Assembly: GCA_963848955.1 (NCBI GenBank)
Contig: CAWKFQ010000017.1
Coordinates: forward strand, 1-64,000
Source: DASUPK01 sp963848955
GTDB lineage: Bacteria; Actinomycetota; Thermoleophilia; Solirubrobacterales; 70-9
DNA length: 64,000 bases
Direction of reading: 5' to 3'
Shown: piece after piece, positions 13,936-23,886 of the stretch
Position numbering within the stretch: position 1 is the stretch's first letter
How the letters are laid out: each line of letters begins with the position of its first letter
Translations under genes and position numbers: made by a program
The notes under the pieces: model-generated
Databases searched by the model: none
Told to the model about the DNA's origin: nothing
Seen by the model: the letters and a program-made list of their open reading frames with translations, nothing else

Positions 13936-16537
13936 TTGAGGCGGACGGATTTGCTGACGCGCGTGACCGCGGTTGCCATTGCCGCAGCGGCTTTGCTTTG
14001 TGTCGGACTGCTTTCCGGAGTGGCGGACGGCAAGAAGAAGCACAAGGGGAAGGGCGGGAAGGTGACCGTCGTCAGCTCGCAGCAGCAGGCGATCCTGGAT
14101 GCCGGTGCGATCACGGTGAAGGTCAAGGGCGGGAAAGGCAAGCGCGTCGTGGTCGACGGAATCCAGAGCAGCGGCAGCGCTCCCCTCACCAAGCCGAAGA
14201 AGGCCAAGCCGGGCAAGGCGATGAACCTGGCCCTCACCGCGTCCGGGAGGACCGCGATGGGCAGCTGCTCGGTCGAGGGTCTGCGCGGCCGCTTCGTCAA
14301 GGGCAAGAAGAAGGGCAAGAAGAGCGCAGCCGCTCCGATCACTCCCCTGGTGCGAAACCTAGCTGCCTGCGGCGGCTCCCCACCCAAGGGCGCGAAGTGC
14401 GACCCCTTCGATCCCTCCCTGTGCATGCAGCCCTTCCCGAACGACTACTTCACGGTCGCCGATCCGTCGACCGATACGGGCCGGCGCCTGGATTTCCAGG
14501 CCGACGCGATGCCGCAGAACAAGGCCGGTGTCCCGATCGACCCGACCGACTTCAACCGGGCCGACGGGTTCAGCCCGGGCAGCGCGATCACGGTGAAGAT
14601 CCCGGAGGTCGAGACCCAGCAGGCGTTCGACAACACCGGCTTCGTGCCGCTGACCGACCCCGGCGCCTACGCGGATGAGAATCAGCCGGCCGTGGTGATC
14701 GATGCGGACACCGGGGATCGGCAGCCGATCTTCGCCGAGCTCGACGCCAATCCGAACCACTACCAGCCCGGTGATACGGCGGACGTCAACCTGATCATCC
14801 GCCCGACCATCAACTTCCTGGAGGGGCACCGCTACATCGTCGCGCTCCGCAACCTGAGGGATGCGAGCGACAACCCGGTGGATGCCGCCGATGGCGTTCC
14901 GCGTCTATCGCGACAACCTGGCCACGACGGACCCGGAGGTCGAGGCCCGCCGGCCGCACATGGAGGACCTGCTGTCGACGCTGGAGGGGGACGGGATCCG
15001 CACGGGGGAACCTCTACTTGGCCTGGGACTTCACGGTCGCGAGCGAGCACAGCCTCGCCGGGCGCGCCCTCGCGATTCGCGATGACGCGCTGCACCAATT
15101 GGGCGACGACACGCCGGGCGACAGCTCGATCGACGGAAACGCGCCGACGTTCCATGATCACGAGCGTGTGAGAACAACCGGGACGCGCGAACCTGACCGG
15201 CGAACACGCTGCGGTCAGATCGACGGTGAGCTGACGAACATCCCCTGCTACCTCAACAACGAGGACTGCCACCCGGGCGGGACGTTCAACTTCCAGTCCA
15301 ACGGGGACGTGAACGCGACCCCGACCGGGATCGCCGACGACCCGGATTCAGGCGACGACCGGCGTGCGGTTCCGCTGCCTGATCCCGAACTCGGCGATCG
15401 ACGGGACGGACGTCAACCCGACCCAGAGCGGCATCTTCGGTCACGGGCTGCTCGGGGACTTCACCCAGGTCTCCGACATGATCAAGTTCACGAACAGCGA
15501 GGCCAACGTCAGCAACACGACCTGGTGCGCGACCAACTGGGCGGGGTTCTCGAGCGACGACATCGGGACGCGTGATGTCGGCGCTCGGCGACCTCTCCAA
15601 CTTCACGAAGCTCACCGACCGGATGCAGCAGGGCTTCGTGAACATGATCTATCTCGGCCGGGCGATGATGCTCGCCGGACGGGCTTCGACAGCGATGCCG
15701 CCTTCGAGTTCGACCCGGACGAGCGGCGGCCAATCCGGCGCCGGTGCTCGACACTCGACCAGGGCCTCTACTGGGAGGGGATCAGCCAGGGCGCGATCAT
15801 GGGCGGCGCGCTCACCGCGCTCGAGCCCGACCTGACCCAGTCCGTGCTCAACGTGACCGGGATGAACTACTCGACCCTGCTGCAGCCGAAGCACCGACTC
15901 GGGGCAGTATCTGGACATTGCCAACATCGGGCTGTGGGCCAACTACCCGGGTCTGGAGCGGCGGCCCTTGATCCTGTCGCTGATGCAGCTGCTCTGGGAC
16001 CGCGGCGAGGGGAACGGCTACGCGCAGCACATGACCGATGATCCGCTGCCGGACACGCCCGAGCACCACGTGCTGCTGCAGGCGGCGTACGGGGACCATC
16101 AGGTCTCGAACGTGGCCGCGGAGGTGCAGGCGCGCACGATCGGTGCGCAGGTCCACACTCCGGAGCTCGACCCCGGCCGGCACTGGGCGGACGCGACCGA
16201 TCCGCTCTTCGGACCTGACGCCGATCCACTCCAGTACCCGTTCAGCGGCTCGGCGGCGATGGTCTATTACGACGGTGGGCCGCTCGGATTCGACGGCGAC
16301 CAGGACTGCACCGATGAGAGCATGGATCCGCAGCATGGGACCGCCCCTGCGCCGCTGGTCAATCTGCCGCCCAACCCGGTGAGCGTGTACGGATGCGATC
16401 CGCATTCCTACCCGCGCCGGTCGCTGGACGGGGTAACCCACGCGGCCAGTTGGCTGTCGCCCGCAGGCTCGATCGACCAGTGCGAGACGTCGGGCACGCC
16501 GCGGCCGTGCTACTCGAACGGGTACACGGGGCCGTAA
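13936..16537 (+). CDS. Large secreted alpha/beta-hydrolase-like protein, heavily frame-broken
   Basis: The start is TTG 13936 after AAAGGAGAGGG. A signal peptide (AVAIAAAALLCVGLLSGVADG) leads into a Lys-rich stretch (KKKHKGKGGK), a second K-rich patch near residues 115-135, and a folded part with CDPFDPSLCMQPFPNDYFTV. A nucleophile elbow GISQGAIMGG (about 15778-15807) gives a Gly-x-Ser-x-Gly motif; YGDHQVSN near 16090 could hold the catalytic His. It ends with a cysteine-containing tail (CYSNGYTGP, TAA at 16535). At least six breaks lie between 14890 and 15960. It resembles large uncharacterised actinobacterial secreted esterases or lipases; the substrate is unknown. Confidence 0.7.
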
Positions 16538-16617
16538 TCCGACCGGTTTCATGGTCACTCGATCGGCTCGGCCGGCCTGTTGTGGCCCGGTCCGGACCGG
16601 CCTAGAATCGGTCCACC

Positions 16618-17344
16618 ATGGGCAAGTCCGCACGACCGTCCCGGGCGGGAGGGCGGGCGAACGAGGCGTTGGAACCGGGCAAGCAAAGCTCCCCAGCCAG
16701 AATCCGGGTCCTGATAGTCGACGATCACGGACTCTTTCGGCGAGGGCTGGGTGACCACTTGGAGGCGAGTGGCCTCGAGGTGGTCGACGAGGCCGAGAAC
16801 AGCGAGGACGCCGTCACACTCGCCCTGGAGACGGAGCCCGACGTAGTCGTGATGGACATCCGGCTGCAGGGAGTCTCGAGCGTCGACGCGATCAGAAGGC
16901 TGCGCGCTGAGGTTCCCGAGCGCCCAGGTGCTGGTGTTGACGGTCTCGGCCCAAGAAGAGGTGGTCGAGGCAATCTCGGCGGGCGCCTGCGGTGTCCTGT
17001 TGAAGGACGAGGAGGGCAACCAGATCGTGGCTGCGATCGCCGCCGCGGCAGCGGGTGAGAGCCCGCTCTCTCCCCCGATCGCCTCGGCCTTGGTCAGCTG
17101 GGTGCAACAGCACGATCCTCCGTCGGCCGGATCCGATGCCCCCACGTTGACGGCACGGGAGCGCCAAGTGCTCGATCTGATCGTCGCGGGCAGGGAGAAC
17201 AGCGAGATCGCGGCCGAGCTGTTTATCAGCCCGGAGACCGTCAAGACCCACGTCTCCGCGATCCTCGAGAAGTTGCAGGTCGAAAACCGGGTTCAGGCGG
17301 CGGTCGCGGCGGTCAGCGCCGGACTTGTGACCTTCATCGCCTGA
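16618..17344 (+). CDS. LuxR/NarL-family response regulator, canonical receiver, one frame break
   Basis: The receiver domain starts RVLIVDDHGLFRRGL. It keeps the acidic pair (VDD), the phospho-acceptor Asp in VVVMDIRLQG, the switch Thr (VLVLTVS) and the Lys in GVLLKDEEG. A LuxR helix-turn-helix follows: LTARERQVLDLIVAG and ISPETVKTHVSAILEKL. A single-base break near 16925 separates the two halves. It is likely a phosphorylation-dependent transcription factor; no histidine kinase lies nearby. It is followed 157 bp later by an ECF sigma gene in the same direction. Confidence 0.9.
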
Positions 17345-17353
17345 TCCGAGCGA

Positions 17354-17393
17354 GAACTTCCCGCTGTTTGCCGGGACCTTTGCGGAGAAGTTC
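17354..17393. promoter_or_regulatory. Inverted repeat between the response regulator and the ECF sigma gene
   Basis: gaacttc (17354-17360) and gaagttc (17387-17393) are complementary across a 26-base centre. It lies in the 157-bp gap before the sigma gene. It could be an operator or part of a weak hairpin; no T-run follows. Confidence 0.3.
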
Positions 17394-17501
17394 CCCGAAT
17401 TTGGGTTCAAAGGCTTGAACTGAAGATCCCGCACCTGAGCGATTCACAGCGGCATCGCCAGCGGGCAGGCTTGCTCCATCGGCAACTTGGGAGAGGTAGC
17501 A

Positions 17502-18083
17502 GTGATTGATAGGGGGCTTCGCGAACAGGAAGACCGCGACCCTGAGCGCAGGGCGATCCACGCGGCAAAGGGGGGCGACTGGGACGCGCTCGACTATCTC
17601 TACGCGCGGCATGCGGACGACGTGCTCAAGTTCGTTCAGAGCATCGTTCGCAACCGCCACGACGCGGAGGACGTCACCCAGGAGGTCTTCACCAAGCTGA
17701 TGCGGGTGATCAAGAAGTACGAGGAGCGGGAGGTCCCGTTCGCGGCCTGGATTATGCGTGTGGCGCGTAACGCCGCACTCGATCATGTGAGGGCCAGGCG
17801 CCAGATTCCGGTCGAGGAGGTGCGGATCGCCGAACAGGAGGACGAGCGGGCGACCTTCGAGAGGCTGTATGCGTTCAAGAGGGCACTTGCCGCTCTACCC
17901 GAATCGCAACGTCAGGTCCTGGTGCTGCGCCACATCGGCGGCCTCTCCCCAAACGAGATCGCCGAGAGGCTCGGCAAGACCGAGGCATCAATCCAGGGAC
18001 TTCATCATCGCGGGCGCGCCGCGATCAAGCTCTCGCTGCATGAGCTGGGAGTGTCTCCGGTGACCTCAGCGTCCGCCCGCTAG
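17502..18083 (+). CDS. ECF-type RNA polymerase sigma factor
   Basis: About 193 residues with both core regions. Region 2 contains LDYLYARHADDVLKFVQSIVRN and DAEDVTQEVFTKLMR; region 4 contains ALAALPESQRQVLVLRHIGG, LSPNEIAERLGKTEASIQGLHHRGRAA. GTG 17502 was chosen because GGAGAGG lies six bases upstream; a TTG at 17487 in the same frame would add five residues but overlaps that site. No anti-sigma factor with a recognisable domain is adjacent; the convergent small gene downstream is the only candidate partner. Confidence 0.93.
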   Translation: MIDRGLREQEDRDPERRAIHAAKGGDWDALDYLYARHADDVLKFVQSIVRNRHDAEDVTQEVFTKLMRVIKKYEEREVPFAAWIMRVARNAALDHVRARRQIPVEEVRIAEQEDERATFERLYAFKRALAALPESQRQVLVLRHIGGLSPNEIAERLGKTEASIQGLHHRGRAAIKLSLHELGVSPVTSASAR

Positions 18084-18466
18084 GCCGAAGTCCCCGGACC
18101 GAAGCGAGGGGGCCCGGCCCCCGAGCGTGCGCGCCGGATGACCTGCTGGGCCACCCTGCCGGCGTCGAGGTCCGCGAGGAACAGAAGTGCGGCGTGCTCG
18201 CAGACGCGCTCGAGGGCGACTCCGCGGCGCTCGCCCTCCTCCGCGATTCGCCGCATGACGTCCTCGTCGATCTCGATCGTCAGGCTCCTGGCCTCGCCGC
18301 GGGGCGCCTGGCGGAAGCGTGGAACGTCGGTTGCCGCACGAGCGCTCGAGAGCTCGGACTCGTAGTAGCTCAGGGCCAACGAGACCAACTCGTCCAAGCT
18401 GGCCCTCTCCTCGACCGCCCGCTCGTTCAGAGCGCGCCAGCCGAACTCGTCGAACGTGATCTTCAT
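18080..18466 (-). CDS. Small protein of unknown function, convergent with the ECF sigma gene
   Basis: 128 residues from ATG 18466, preceded by AAGGAAG. The N-terminal part (FDEFGWRALNERAVEERASLDELVSLALSYYESELSS) is helical and charged; the centre has SLTIEIDEDVMRRIAEEGERRG; a second helix pair carries ERVCEHAALLFLADLDAGR. There is no signal peptide or membrane segment. The pattern recalls small ribbon-helix-helix-like or antitoxin-like proteins, but I do not recognise a family. Its stop and the sigma stop share the bases CTAG (18080-18083), so transcription of the two genes collides. Confidence 0.75.
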   Translation of the reverse strand: MKITFDEFGWRALNERAVEERASLDELVSLALSYYESELSSARAATDVPRFRQAPRGEARSLTIEIDEDVMRRIAEEGERRGVALERVCEHAALLFLADLDAGRVAQQVIRRARSGAGPPRFGPGTSA

Positions 18467-18673
18467 TTCTTCCTTCACGCCTTTGGAGGGTTGCGATTCT
18501 ACGGATCCCGCCGACGGGAAATCTGCGGCGGAACCCACCACTGGACCAACGATTGGACGCGGGCCGGCGCACGGCTCGCAGCAGCGATCGATACGAAACC
18601 GGGACTGGTCCGAACGTCATCCGATCGAATCTCCGACTGGGCGGAAGCGGTCCGGCCGCTCCGATCGAGGCCT

Positions 18674-19342
18674 TCAGTCCGTCGTGACGAGCTCGGGGCG
18701 GACCCGGCCGATTCCGAGGCCTCGCCCGCGTTCCGGGTCGAGAATCACAGCAACCGCTTCGCTGCGAGACGAGACGCCGAGCTTGCCGAACGCCGAGGAG
18801 AGATGGCTCTTGACGGTGCTCTCGGCGAGGAACAGCTCAGCGGCGATCTGGGAGTTGGTCATGCCCGCGACGACCAGCATCAGGATCTGCTTCTCGCGGC
18901 TCGTCAACGCCCGCGGGCGAACCGCCCGGCGCTGTCCCTCGGGAGCCGACACCTGGCCGGCGCAGACGGCAACGACCACGGCGGCAAGCGCCTGATCGGC
19001 ATCGTCCGCAAGAACGATCCCATCGACGCCCAGCTCGAGTGCGCGCCGCACGTCGGCGACCGCGGCATTCCGGCAGACCAACACCGCCGAGACCTGCCCG
19101 AGCCGTGAGCGAACCAGGCGCATCGTGTCCAGGGTCGATCGATCGGGCCGGTCGACCGCAAGCACGACGCAGTCGGGCCCGATGCCGTTGCACGACGACA
19201 GCAGGTGCTCGCCATTCGCGGATTGCGACAGGACCGCATGGCCGCCGGTCGCCAGCGCCGCGCAGACTAGGTCACGCAACGCAGCCTGCTCCGCGCAGAC
19301 CGCGACCCTGAGCACATCGCTTGTCGCCTCGCGCGAGGCCAT
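18674..19342 (-). CDS. LuxR-family regulator with degenerate receiver domain
   Basis: 222 residues from ATG 19342; a longer form from a GTG near 19413 is possible. The C-terminal helix-turn-helix is typical (LTSREKQILMLVVAGMTNSQIAAELF, ESTVKSHLSSAFGKLGV). The receiver-like N-terminus lacks the acidic pair (VCAEQAA instead of DD) and the conserved Lys (GIVLADDAD instead of LLKD). Phosphotransfer is therefore unlikely, and it may be a phosphorylation-independent regulator. It lies just downstream of, and on the same strand as, the initiating sugar transferase gene, so control of the polysaccharide locus is plausible. Confidence 0.88.
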   Translation of the reverse strand: MASREATSDVLRVAVCAEQAALRDLVCAALATGGHAVLSQSANGEHLLSSCNGIGPDCVVLAVDRPDRSTLDTMRLVRSRLGQVSAVLVCRNAAVADVRRALELGVDGIVLADDADQALAAVVVAVCAGQVSAPEGQRRAVRPRALTSREKQILMLVVAGMTNSQIAAELFLAESTVKSHLSSAFGKLGVSSRSEAVAVILDPERGRGLGIGRVRPELVTTD

Positions 19343-19416
19343 CCAATTCACGAACGCGCCGGCGTTGCCGGGACTTCCGGTCCCCTTCGTGTCGTGCAGA
19401 TCCCACACGGAGCGAC

Positions 19417-20994
19417 TCACAGGCCCCGACGCCCCAACACGAATGCCACCGTGCGCAACAGGGTCTTGACGTCGAGCCAGAGCGACCACTTGGCGCCATA
19501 GAGGTAGTCGATCTTCACCATCTCGTTCAGCGGTATCCGGGCCGAGCCGAACACCTGCCACGGACCGGTCATCCCTGGCGGGAGCTCGAGCCGCGATCGC
19601 CGCCAGCCCTCGATCTGGCTGTCCTCGTCCAGCACGAGCGGGCGAGGGCCGACCAGGGACATCTCACCGCGAAGCACATTGATCAGCTGGGGGAGCTCAT
19701 CGAGCGAGATCTCGCGCAGGCGACGGCCTACCCGCGTGATCCGCGGATCGTCCTTGATCTTGAACAGGCCGCCGTGCGCCTCGTTGCGTGCGCCGAGCGC
19801 CGACTTCTGGGCATCGGCGCCGTCGACCATGGTGCGGAACTTGAGCATCTCGAAGGGCACGCAGTTCCGGCCCATTCGCCGTTGCCGAAAGAGAACGGGG
19901 CCCCGGGAATCGAGCTTGATGGCGATCGCGATCGTGGCTAGGAAGGGCGAGAGCAGAATCAGGCCCAGACCGGAGCCGACGAAGTCGAATGCGCGCTTGA
20001 CGGACTCCGAGGAGCGGGTGAGACCGAACCGGCGTATTCCGAGCAGCGTGATTCCGTCGACGTCGTCGAGCTCGACCGAGGATCCGACGACCTCCGGGAG
20101 CCGGGGGAGGACACTCACTCTCACCCCCATCCACTTGAGGGTACGAGTCGTGTTCAGCACGTCGTCGGAGCTCGCGTCGCCCGGCGCGATGATCGCTCGC
20201 TCGATCTGCTCGTCCGTCACCAGGCGTTCCAGGCCACCACCGTTGAGGTCGGAGTGGCCGTTGAGCTCGGAGTGGCCGTTGCTTCCCTGCTCTGGGGGGA
20301 CCGGCCCTCTGGCGACGACCCGGGCCTTCAGGCCGGCGGTCTCGCCGAACCGCCGGGTGACCCAGCTCGCAGTTTCGGCGTCACCCAGAACGAGGCAACG
20401 CTCTTCGCCCGAGACCGCCCCCGCCACATGCCTGGCCAGGGCCCGCATCGTCACCATGCCGACGAAGAGGAGTGCCCAGACCCCGACCGCCTGATCCCTG
20501 CCGAACTCGCCCTGGACGATCAGGTTCCCGGCCAGCCAGATCAGCAGCGCGTAGAGGGTCGCCACCCAGAACAGGGTCGGAACCTCGTCGAGGGTCGTCT
20601 TCCGGATCAGGTGCTCATCGCGGTCGTATAGCCCCGTGACCTTCCCCACCACGAGAACCAACGGCAGCGCCAGCAGGGCCGCGGGGTTGAGCGCATCCTG
20701 ACCCAGAATCGGGACGCCGATCAACACGGCGATCCCGGCCGCTGCGACGTCGGCAACGGCCAGGCTGCGGCGATAGATGGCGTCCCGGCGGTATGCCTCC
20801 GCACGGAGGCGGCCCTCGGGGACCTGCTCCTGGGCTTCCGGCTTGGGCGGCCGGATCCTCGGAAATGGATCGGCCGGCAGGGACGGGAAGGGAGTGGGCA
20901 CGGGGCCTTGATGCGTCGCCGCGCGTGGGCTCATGGCCACCAGTTGGCCCGTCTCCTGGATCTCTGAGTCCGGCTGTAGTCGCTGTTCGGTCAT
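19417..20994 (-). CDS. Polyprenyl-phosphate sugar phosphotransferase (initiating glycosyltransferase)
   Basis: A 525-residue member of the exopolysaccharide glycosylphosphotransferase family (WbaP/CpsE type), which moves a sugar phosphate to undecaprenyl phosphate as the first step. About four membrane segments (residues 75-215) precede a nucleotide-binding-like middle region. The C-terminal catalytic domain has the last hydrophobic segment (FVGSGLGLILLSPFLATIAIA), DSRGPVLFRQRRMG, FEMLKFRTMVDGAD and the SLDELPQLINVLRGEMSLVGPRP signature. ATG 20994 was chosen; the frame is open further upstream. It is divergent from the sugar operon at 21138. Confidence 0.92.
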   Translation of the reverse strand: MTEQRLQPDSEIQETGQLVAMSPRAATHQGPVPTPFPSLPADPFPRIRPPKPEAQEQVPEGRLRAEAYRRDAIYRRSLAVADVAAAGIAVLIGVPILGQDALNPAALLALPLVLVVGKVTGLYDRDEHLIRKTTLDEVPTLFWVATLYALLIWLAGNLIVQGEFGRDQAVGVWALLFVGMVTMRALARHVAGAVSGEERCLVLGDAETASWVTRRFGETAGLKARVVARGPVPPEQGSNGHSELNGHSDLNGGGLERLVTDEQIERAIIAPGDASSDDVLNTTRTLKWMGVRVSVLPRLPEVVGSSVELDDVDGITLLGIRRFGLTRSSESVKRAFDFVGSGLGLILLSPFLATIAIAIKLDSRGPVLFRQRRMGRNCVPFEMLKFRTMVDGADAQKSALGARNEAHGGLFKIKDDPRITRVGRRLREISLDELPQLINVLRGEMSLVGPRPLVLDEDSQIEGWRRSRLELPPGMTGPWQVFGSARIPLNEMVKIDYLYGAKWSLWLDVKTLLRTVAFVLGRRGL

Positions 20995-21137
20995 CTGCCG
21001 TCTTGGGACAAACGGCTCTCGGGTCGCCCTGGGGAACGCGCGCGACGCCAGATCCAACGTAATTGGCACCCGCCGGTCGAGCACGCCATGCGCGGGAGAA
21101 TCGCCCCCGCTCCAGCGTTGGTGCAGCAGAGCCAACC

Positions 21138-22415
21138 ATGCACGTGGAACTTCAAGACCAGGTCGAGACCCAGCCCGGCCCCGTGGGCATGCCCACCTGC
21201 CGGTTCTGCTCGGCGCCCCTGCGCCACACGTTCGTCGATCTCGGCATGTCGCCGCTATGTGAGAGCTACGTGCCTCCGGAGCGGCTCGGCGCGATGGAAG
21301 CCTTCTATCCGCTGCACGCCCGGGTTTGCGAGCAGTGCCTACTCGTGCAGCTCGAGGAGTTCGTGGCGCCGGAGCAGATCTTCAGCGAGTACGCATACTT
21401 CTCCTCGTACTCGGACTCCTGGGTGGCTCACGCGCGTGAGTACGTGGAGTCGGTCGTCGAGCGCTTCGGTCTTGGCCCGGGCAGTCAGGTGGTGGAGCTG
21501 GCCAGCAACGACGGCTACCTGCTCCAGCACGTCGTCGAGCGGGGGATACCGGCGCTCGGGGTCGAGCCAGCGGCAAACGTCGCCGAAGTCGCCCGGGAGC
21601 GTGGGGTCGAGACCGTGGTCGAGTTCTTCGGCCGGGAGCTCGCATCCACCCTGGTCGCCCAGGGCCGCCAGGCGGACCTGCTGGTTGCGAACAATGTCTT
21701 CGCCCACGTCCCGGACCTGAACGACTTCGCCGGCGGCATGGAGCGGGTGCTGGCTCCGGGAGGCGTGATCACGATCGAGTTTCCCCACCTGGCGCGTCTG
21801 ATCGAGGCGAACCAGTTCGACACGATCTACCACGAGCATTTCTCCTACTTCTCGTTCCTCAGCGCCCGCACCGTGCTCAGGGCTCACGGCCTCGAGGTGT
21901 TCGACGTCGACGAGCTGCCCACGCACGGAGGCTCGCTGCGGGTGTACGCCCAGCGGAGCGAAGGGGACGGCCATCCGATCAGCTCACGGGTGGCGGAATT
22001 GGCCCGGCGCGAGCACGAGCTCGAGCTCGACCGTCTCGAGGGCCATCTCGGGTTCGCGCCGCGGGTCACCGAGACCAAGTGGAGGCTGCTCGAGTTCCTG
22101 ATCGAGTGCCGGCAGGAGGGCATGCGCGTCGCCGGCTACGGCGCTCCGGGCAAGGGAAATACGCTCCTCAACTACTGCGGCATCCGCACCGACCTGCTCG
22201 AGTTCACGGTCGACCGCAATCCCTACAAGCAGGGGCAGTTCCTGCCCGGCACCCGGATCCCGATCCACGCTCCCGAGGAGCTCGAGCGGGCCCGACCGGA
22301 CTTCATCCTGATCCTCCCCTGGAACCTGACCGACGAGATCGTGGGTCAGCTCTCCCACCTGCGCGATCGGGGAGCGCACTTCGTCGTCCCGATCCCGGAG
22401 GTGAGAGTCATATGA
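21138..22415 (+). CDS. SAM-dependent sugar C-methyltransferase
   Basis: 425 residues with the three-part layout of NovU/TylCIII-type C-methyltransferases. A zinc-binding N-terminal region has CRFCSAPL and CEQCLLVQ. The SAM domain has VVELASNDGYLLQHV and NNVFAHVPDLNDF. The C-terminal domain includes IYHEHFSYFS, VAGYGAPGKGNTLLNYCG and VDRNPYKQGQFLPGT. These enzymes add a branching methyl to a nucleotide-linked keto-sugar. ATG 21138 is the first gene of a chain in which each stop overlaps the next start by four bases. The frame is intact. Confidence 0.9.
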   Translation: MHVELQDQVETQPGPVGMPTCRFCSAPLRHTFVDLGMSPLCESYVPPERLGAMEAFYPLHARVCEQCLLVQLEEFVAPEQIFSEYAYFSSYSDSWVAHAREYVESVVERFGLGPGSQVVELASNDGYLLQHVVERGIPALGVEPAANVAEVARERGVETVVEFFGRELASTLVAQGRQADLLVANNVFAHVPDLNDFAGGMERVLAPGGVITIEFPHLARLIEANQFDTIYHEHFSYFSFLSARTVLRAHGLEVFDVDELPTHGGSLRVYAQRSEGDGHPISSRVAELARREHELELDRLEGHLGFAPRVTETKWRLLEFLIECRQEGMRVAGYGAPGKGNTLLNYCGIRTDLLEFTVDRNPYKQGQFLPGTRIPIHAPEELERARPDFILILPWNLTDEIVGQLSHLRDRGAHFVVPIPEVRVI

Positions 22416-23230
22416 AGGTGGTGATCTTCTGCGGTGGCCAGGGGCTGCGGATGCGAGAGGCCTCCGCAACGGTGCCCAAACCGATGATCCCGATCGGCCC
22501 GCGGCCTGTCCTCTGGCACGTGATGAAGTACTACGCACACTTCGGCTTCACCGACTTCGTGCTCTGCCTCGGCTACAAGGCCGAGGCGATCAAGCAGTTC
22601 TTCCTGACCTACAGCGAGGCGATGGCGAACGACTTCGTCCTGTCGAACGGCGGCGCGGAGGTCCACCTCCTCAAGACCGACATCCACGACTGGAACATCA
22701 CCTTCGTGGACACGGGGCTGCGGGCCCCGATCGGGGAGAGGCTGCGGGCCGTTCGTCACCTGCTCGCCGACGACGAGCTCTTCCTCGCCAACTATGGCGA
22801 CACCCTCACGGACGCGGACCTGCCCGCGATGATCGCGCGTGCCAGGAACGAGCAGGCGACTGCGAGCTTCCTGGCGGTGCGTCCCAACTACAGCTTCCAC
22901 GTCGTCTCCATGGCCGGCGATGGTCGAGTGCGGGCGATGCGGGACGTGATGGGCTCCGACATCTGGATCAACGGTGGCTACTTCATCCTGCGACGGGAAT
23001 TCCTCGACCAGCTCCGCCCCGGCGAGGACCTCGTGGAGGAGCCGTTGCGGCGTCTGCTTCCGGCCGGGAAGGTGCTCGCGCAGCGCCACGAGGGGTTCTG
23101 GGCCCCCATGGACACGCTGAAGGACCAGCAGTGGCTCGAGACGCTGCACGAAAGCGGTGACGCTCCCTGGCAGGTGTGGGATCCCGATCGCATGGCGCGG
23201 AGCGATCTCGAGTACGCGGCATCTGGATGA
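22412..23230 (+). CDS. Sugar-1-phosphate nucleotidyltransferase, glucose-1-phosphate cytidylyltransferase type
   Basis: 272 residues with the nucleotidyltransferase start KVVIFCGGQGLRMRE, VPKPMIPIGPRPVLWHVMKYY, the metal-binding ANYGDTLTD, and WINGGYFILRREF. The spacing and KPM ... WH motif match RfbF-like enzymes, which make CDP-glucose from CTP and glucose-1-phosphate. It overlaps the previous gene as ATGA and the next gene in the same way. No CDP-glucose 4,6-dehydratase is recognisable beside it, so the downstream SDRs may supply the oxidation step, or the sugar may differ. Confidence 0.88.
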   Translation: MKVVIFCGGQGLRMREASATVPKPMIPIGPRPVLWHVMKYYAHFGFTDFVLCLGYKAEAIKQFFLTYSEAMANDFVLSNGGAEVHLLKTDIHDWNITFVDTGLRAPIGERLRAVRHLLADDELFLANYGDTLTDADLPAMIARARNEQATASFLAVRPNYSFHVVSMAGDGRVRAMRDVMGSDIWINGGYFILRREFLDQLRPGEDLVEEPLRRLLPAGKVLAQRHEGFWAPMDTLKDQQWLETLHESGDAPWQVWDPDRMARSDLEYAASG

Positions 23231-23886
23231 TGCTGCCGCTCTCGTTCGGGGGGCAGAACGGATCGGGCGCTCGCGCGCTCGCAATCGGCGCGCATCCGGA
23301 CGACATCGAGATCGGCTGTGCCGGGACGCTCATGAAGCTGATCGACGCGGCGGCGGTATCGGAGATCCTCTGGGTGGTACTCAGCGGGGAGGGCGAGCGC
23401 GCCGAGGAGGCGAGGAGAAGCGCCGAGGCGCTGCTCGACGGCGTCGCGGACAGCGAGGTGCTGATCTGCGACTTCCCGGATGGCTTCTTTCCCTACGAGG
23501 GCAAGAAGGTGAAGGACTTCTTCGAAGGCCTGAAGCGCGAGTTCTCCCCGGACGTCGTCTTCACCCATCAGCGCGACGACCTCCACCAGGACCACCGGGT
23601 CACCTGCGAGCTGACCTGGAACACCTTCCGCGACCACCTGATCCTCGAGTACGAGGTGCCGAAGTACGACGGCGACATGAGCGCTCCCAACACTTTCGTC
23701 CCTCTCTCCGAGCGCCTCTCGGAGCGCAAAATCGAGCACCTGATGGCCCACTTCGCCTCCCAGCGGTCCAAGCACTGGTTCCGGGAGGATCTGTTCTCGA
23801 GCCTGCTGCGGCTGCGGGGCATGGAGTGCAACTCGCCCAGCTCTCACGCGGAAGCCTTCTACTGCCGCAAGGCCGTGCTTGCGTGA
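23227..23886 (+). CDS. PIG-L/LmbE family deacetylase
   Basis: 219 residues starting ATGATG at the overlap with the upstream stop. The zinc site AHPDDIEIGCAGT is near residues 22-34, and the second His cluster is HQRDDLHQDHRV. The family removes acetyl or related acyl groups from N-acyl sugars (GlcNAc-type substrates, mycothiol precursors). Here the context points to a nucleotide sugar or glycan, not mycothiol; that is inference. The frame is intact. Confidence 0.9.
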   Translation: MMLPLSFGGQNGSGARALAIGAHPDDIEIGCAGTLMKLIDAAAVSEILWVVLSGEGERAEEARRSAEALLDGVADSEVLICDFPDGFFPYEGKKVKDFFEGLKREFSPDVVFTHQRDDLHQDHRVTCELTWNTFRDHLILEYEVPKYDGDMSAPNTFVPLSERLSERKIEHLMAHFASQRSKHWFREDLFSSLLRLRGMECNSPSSHAEAFYCRKAVLA

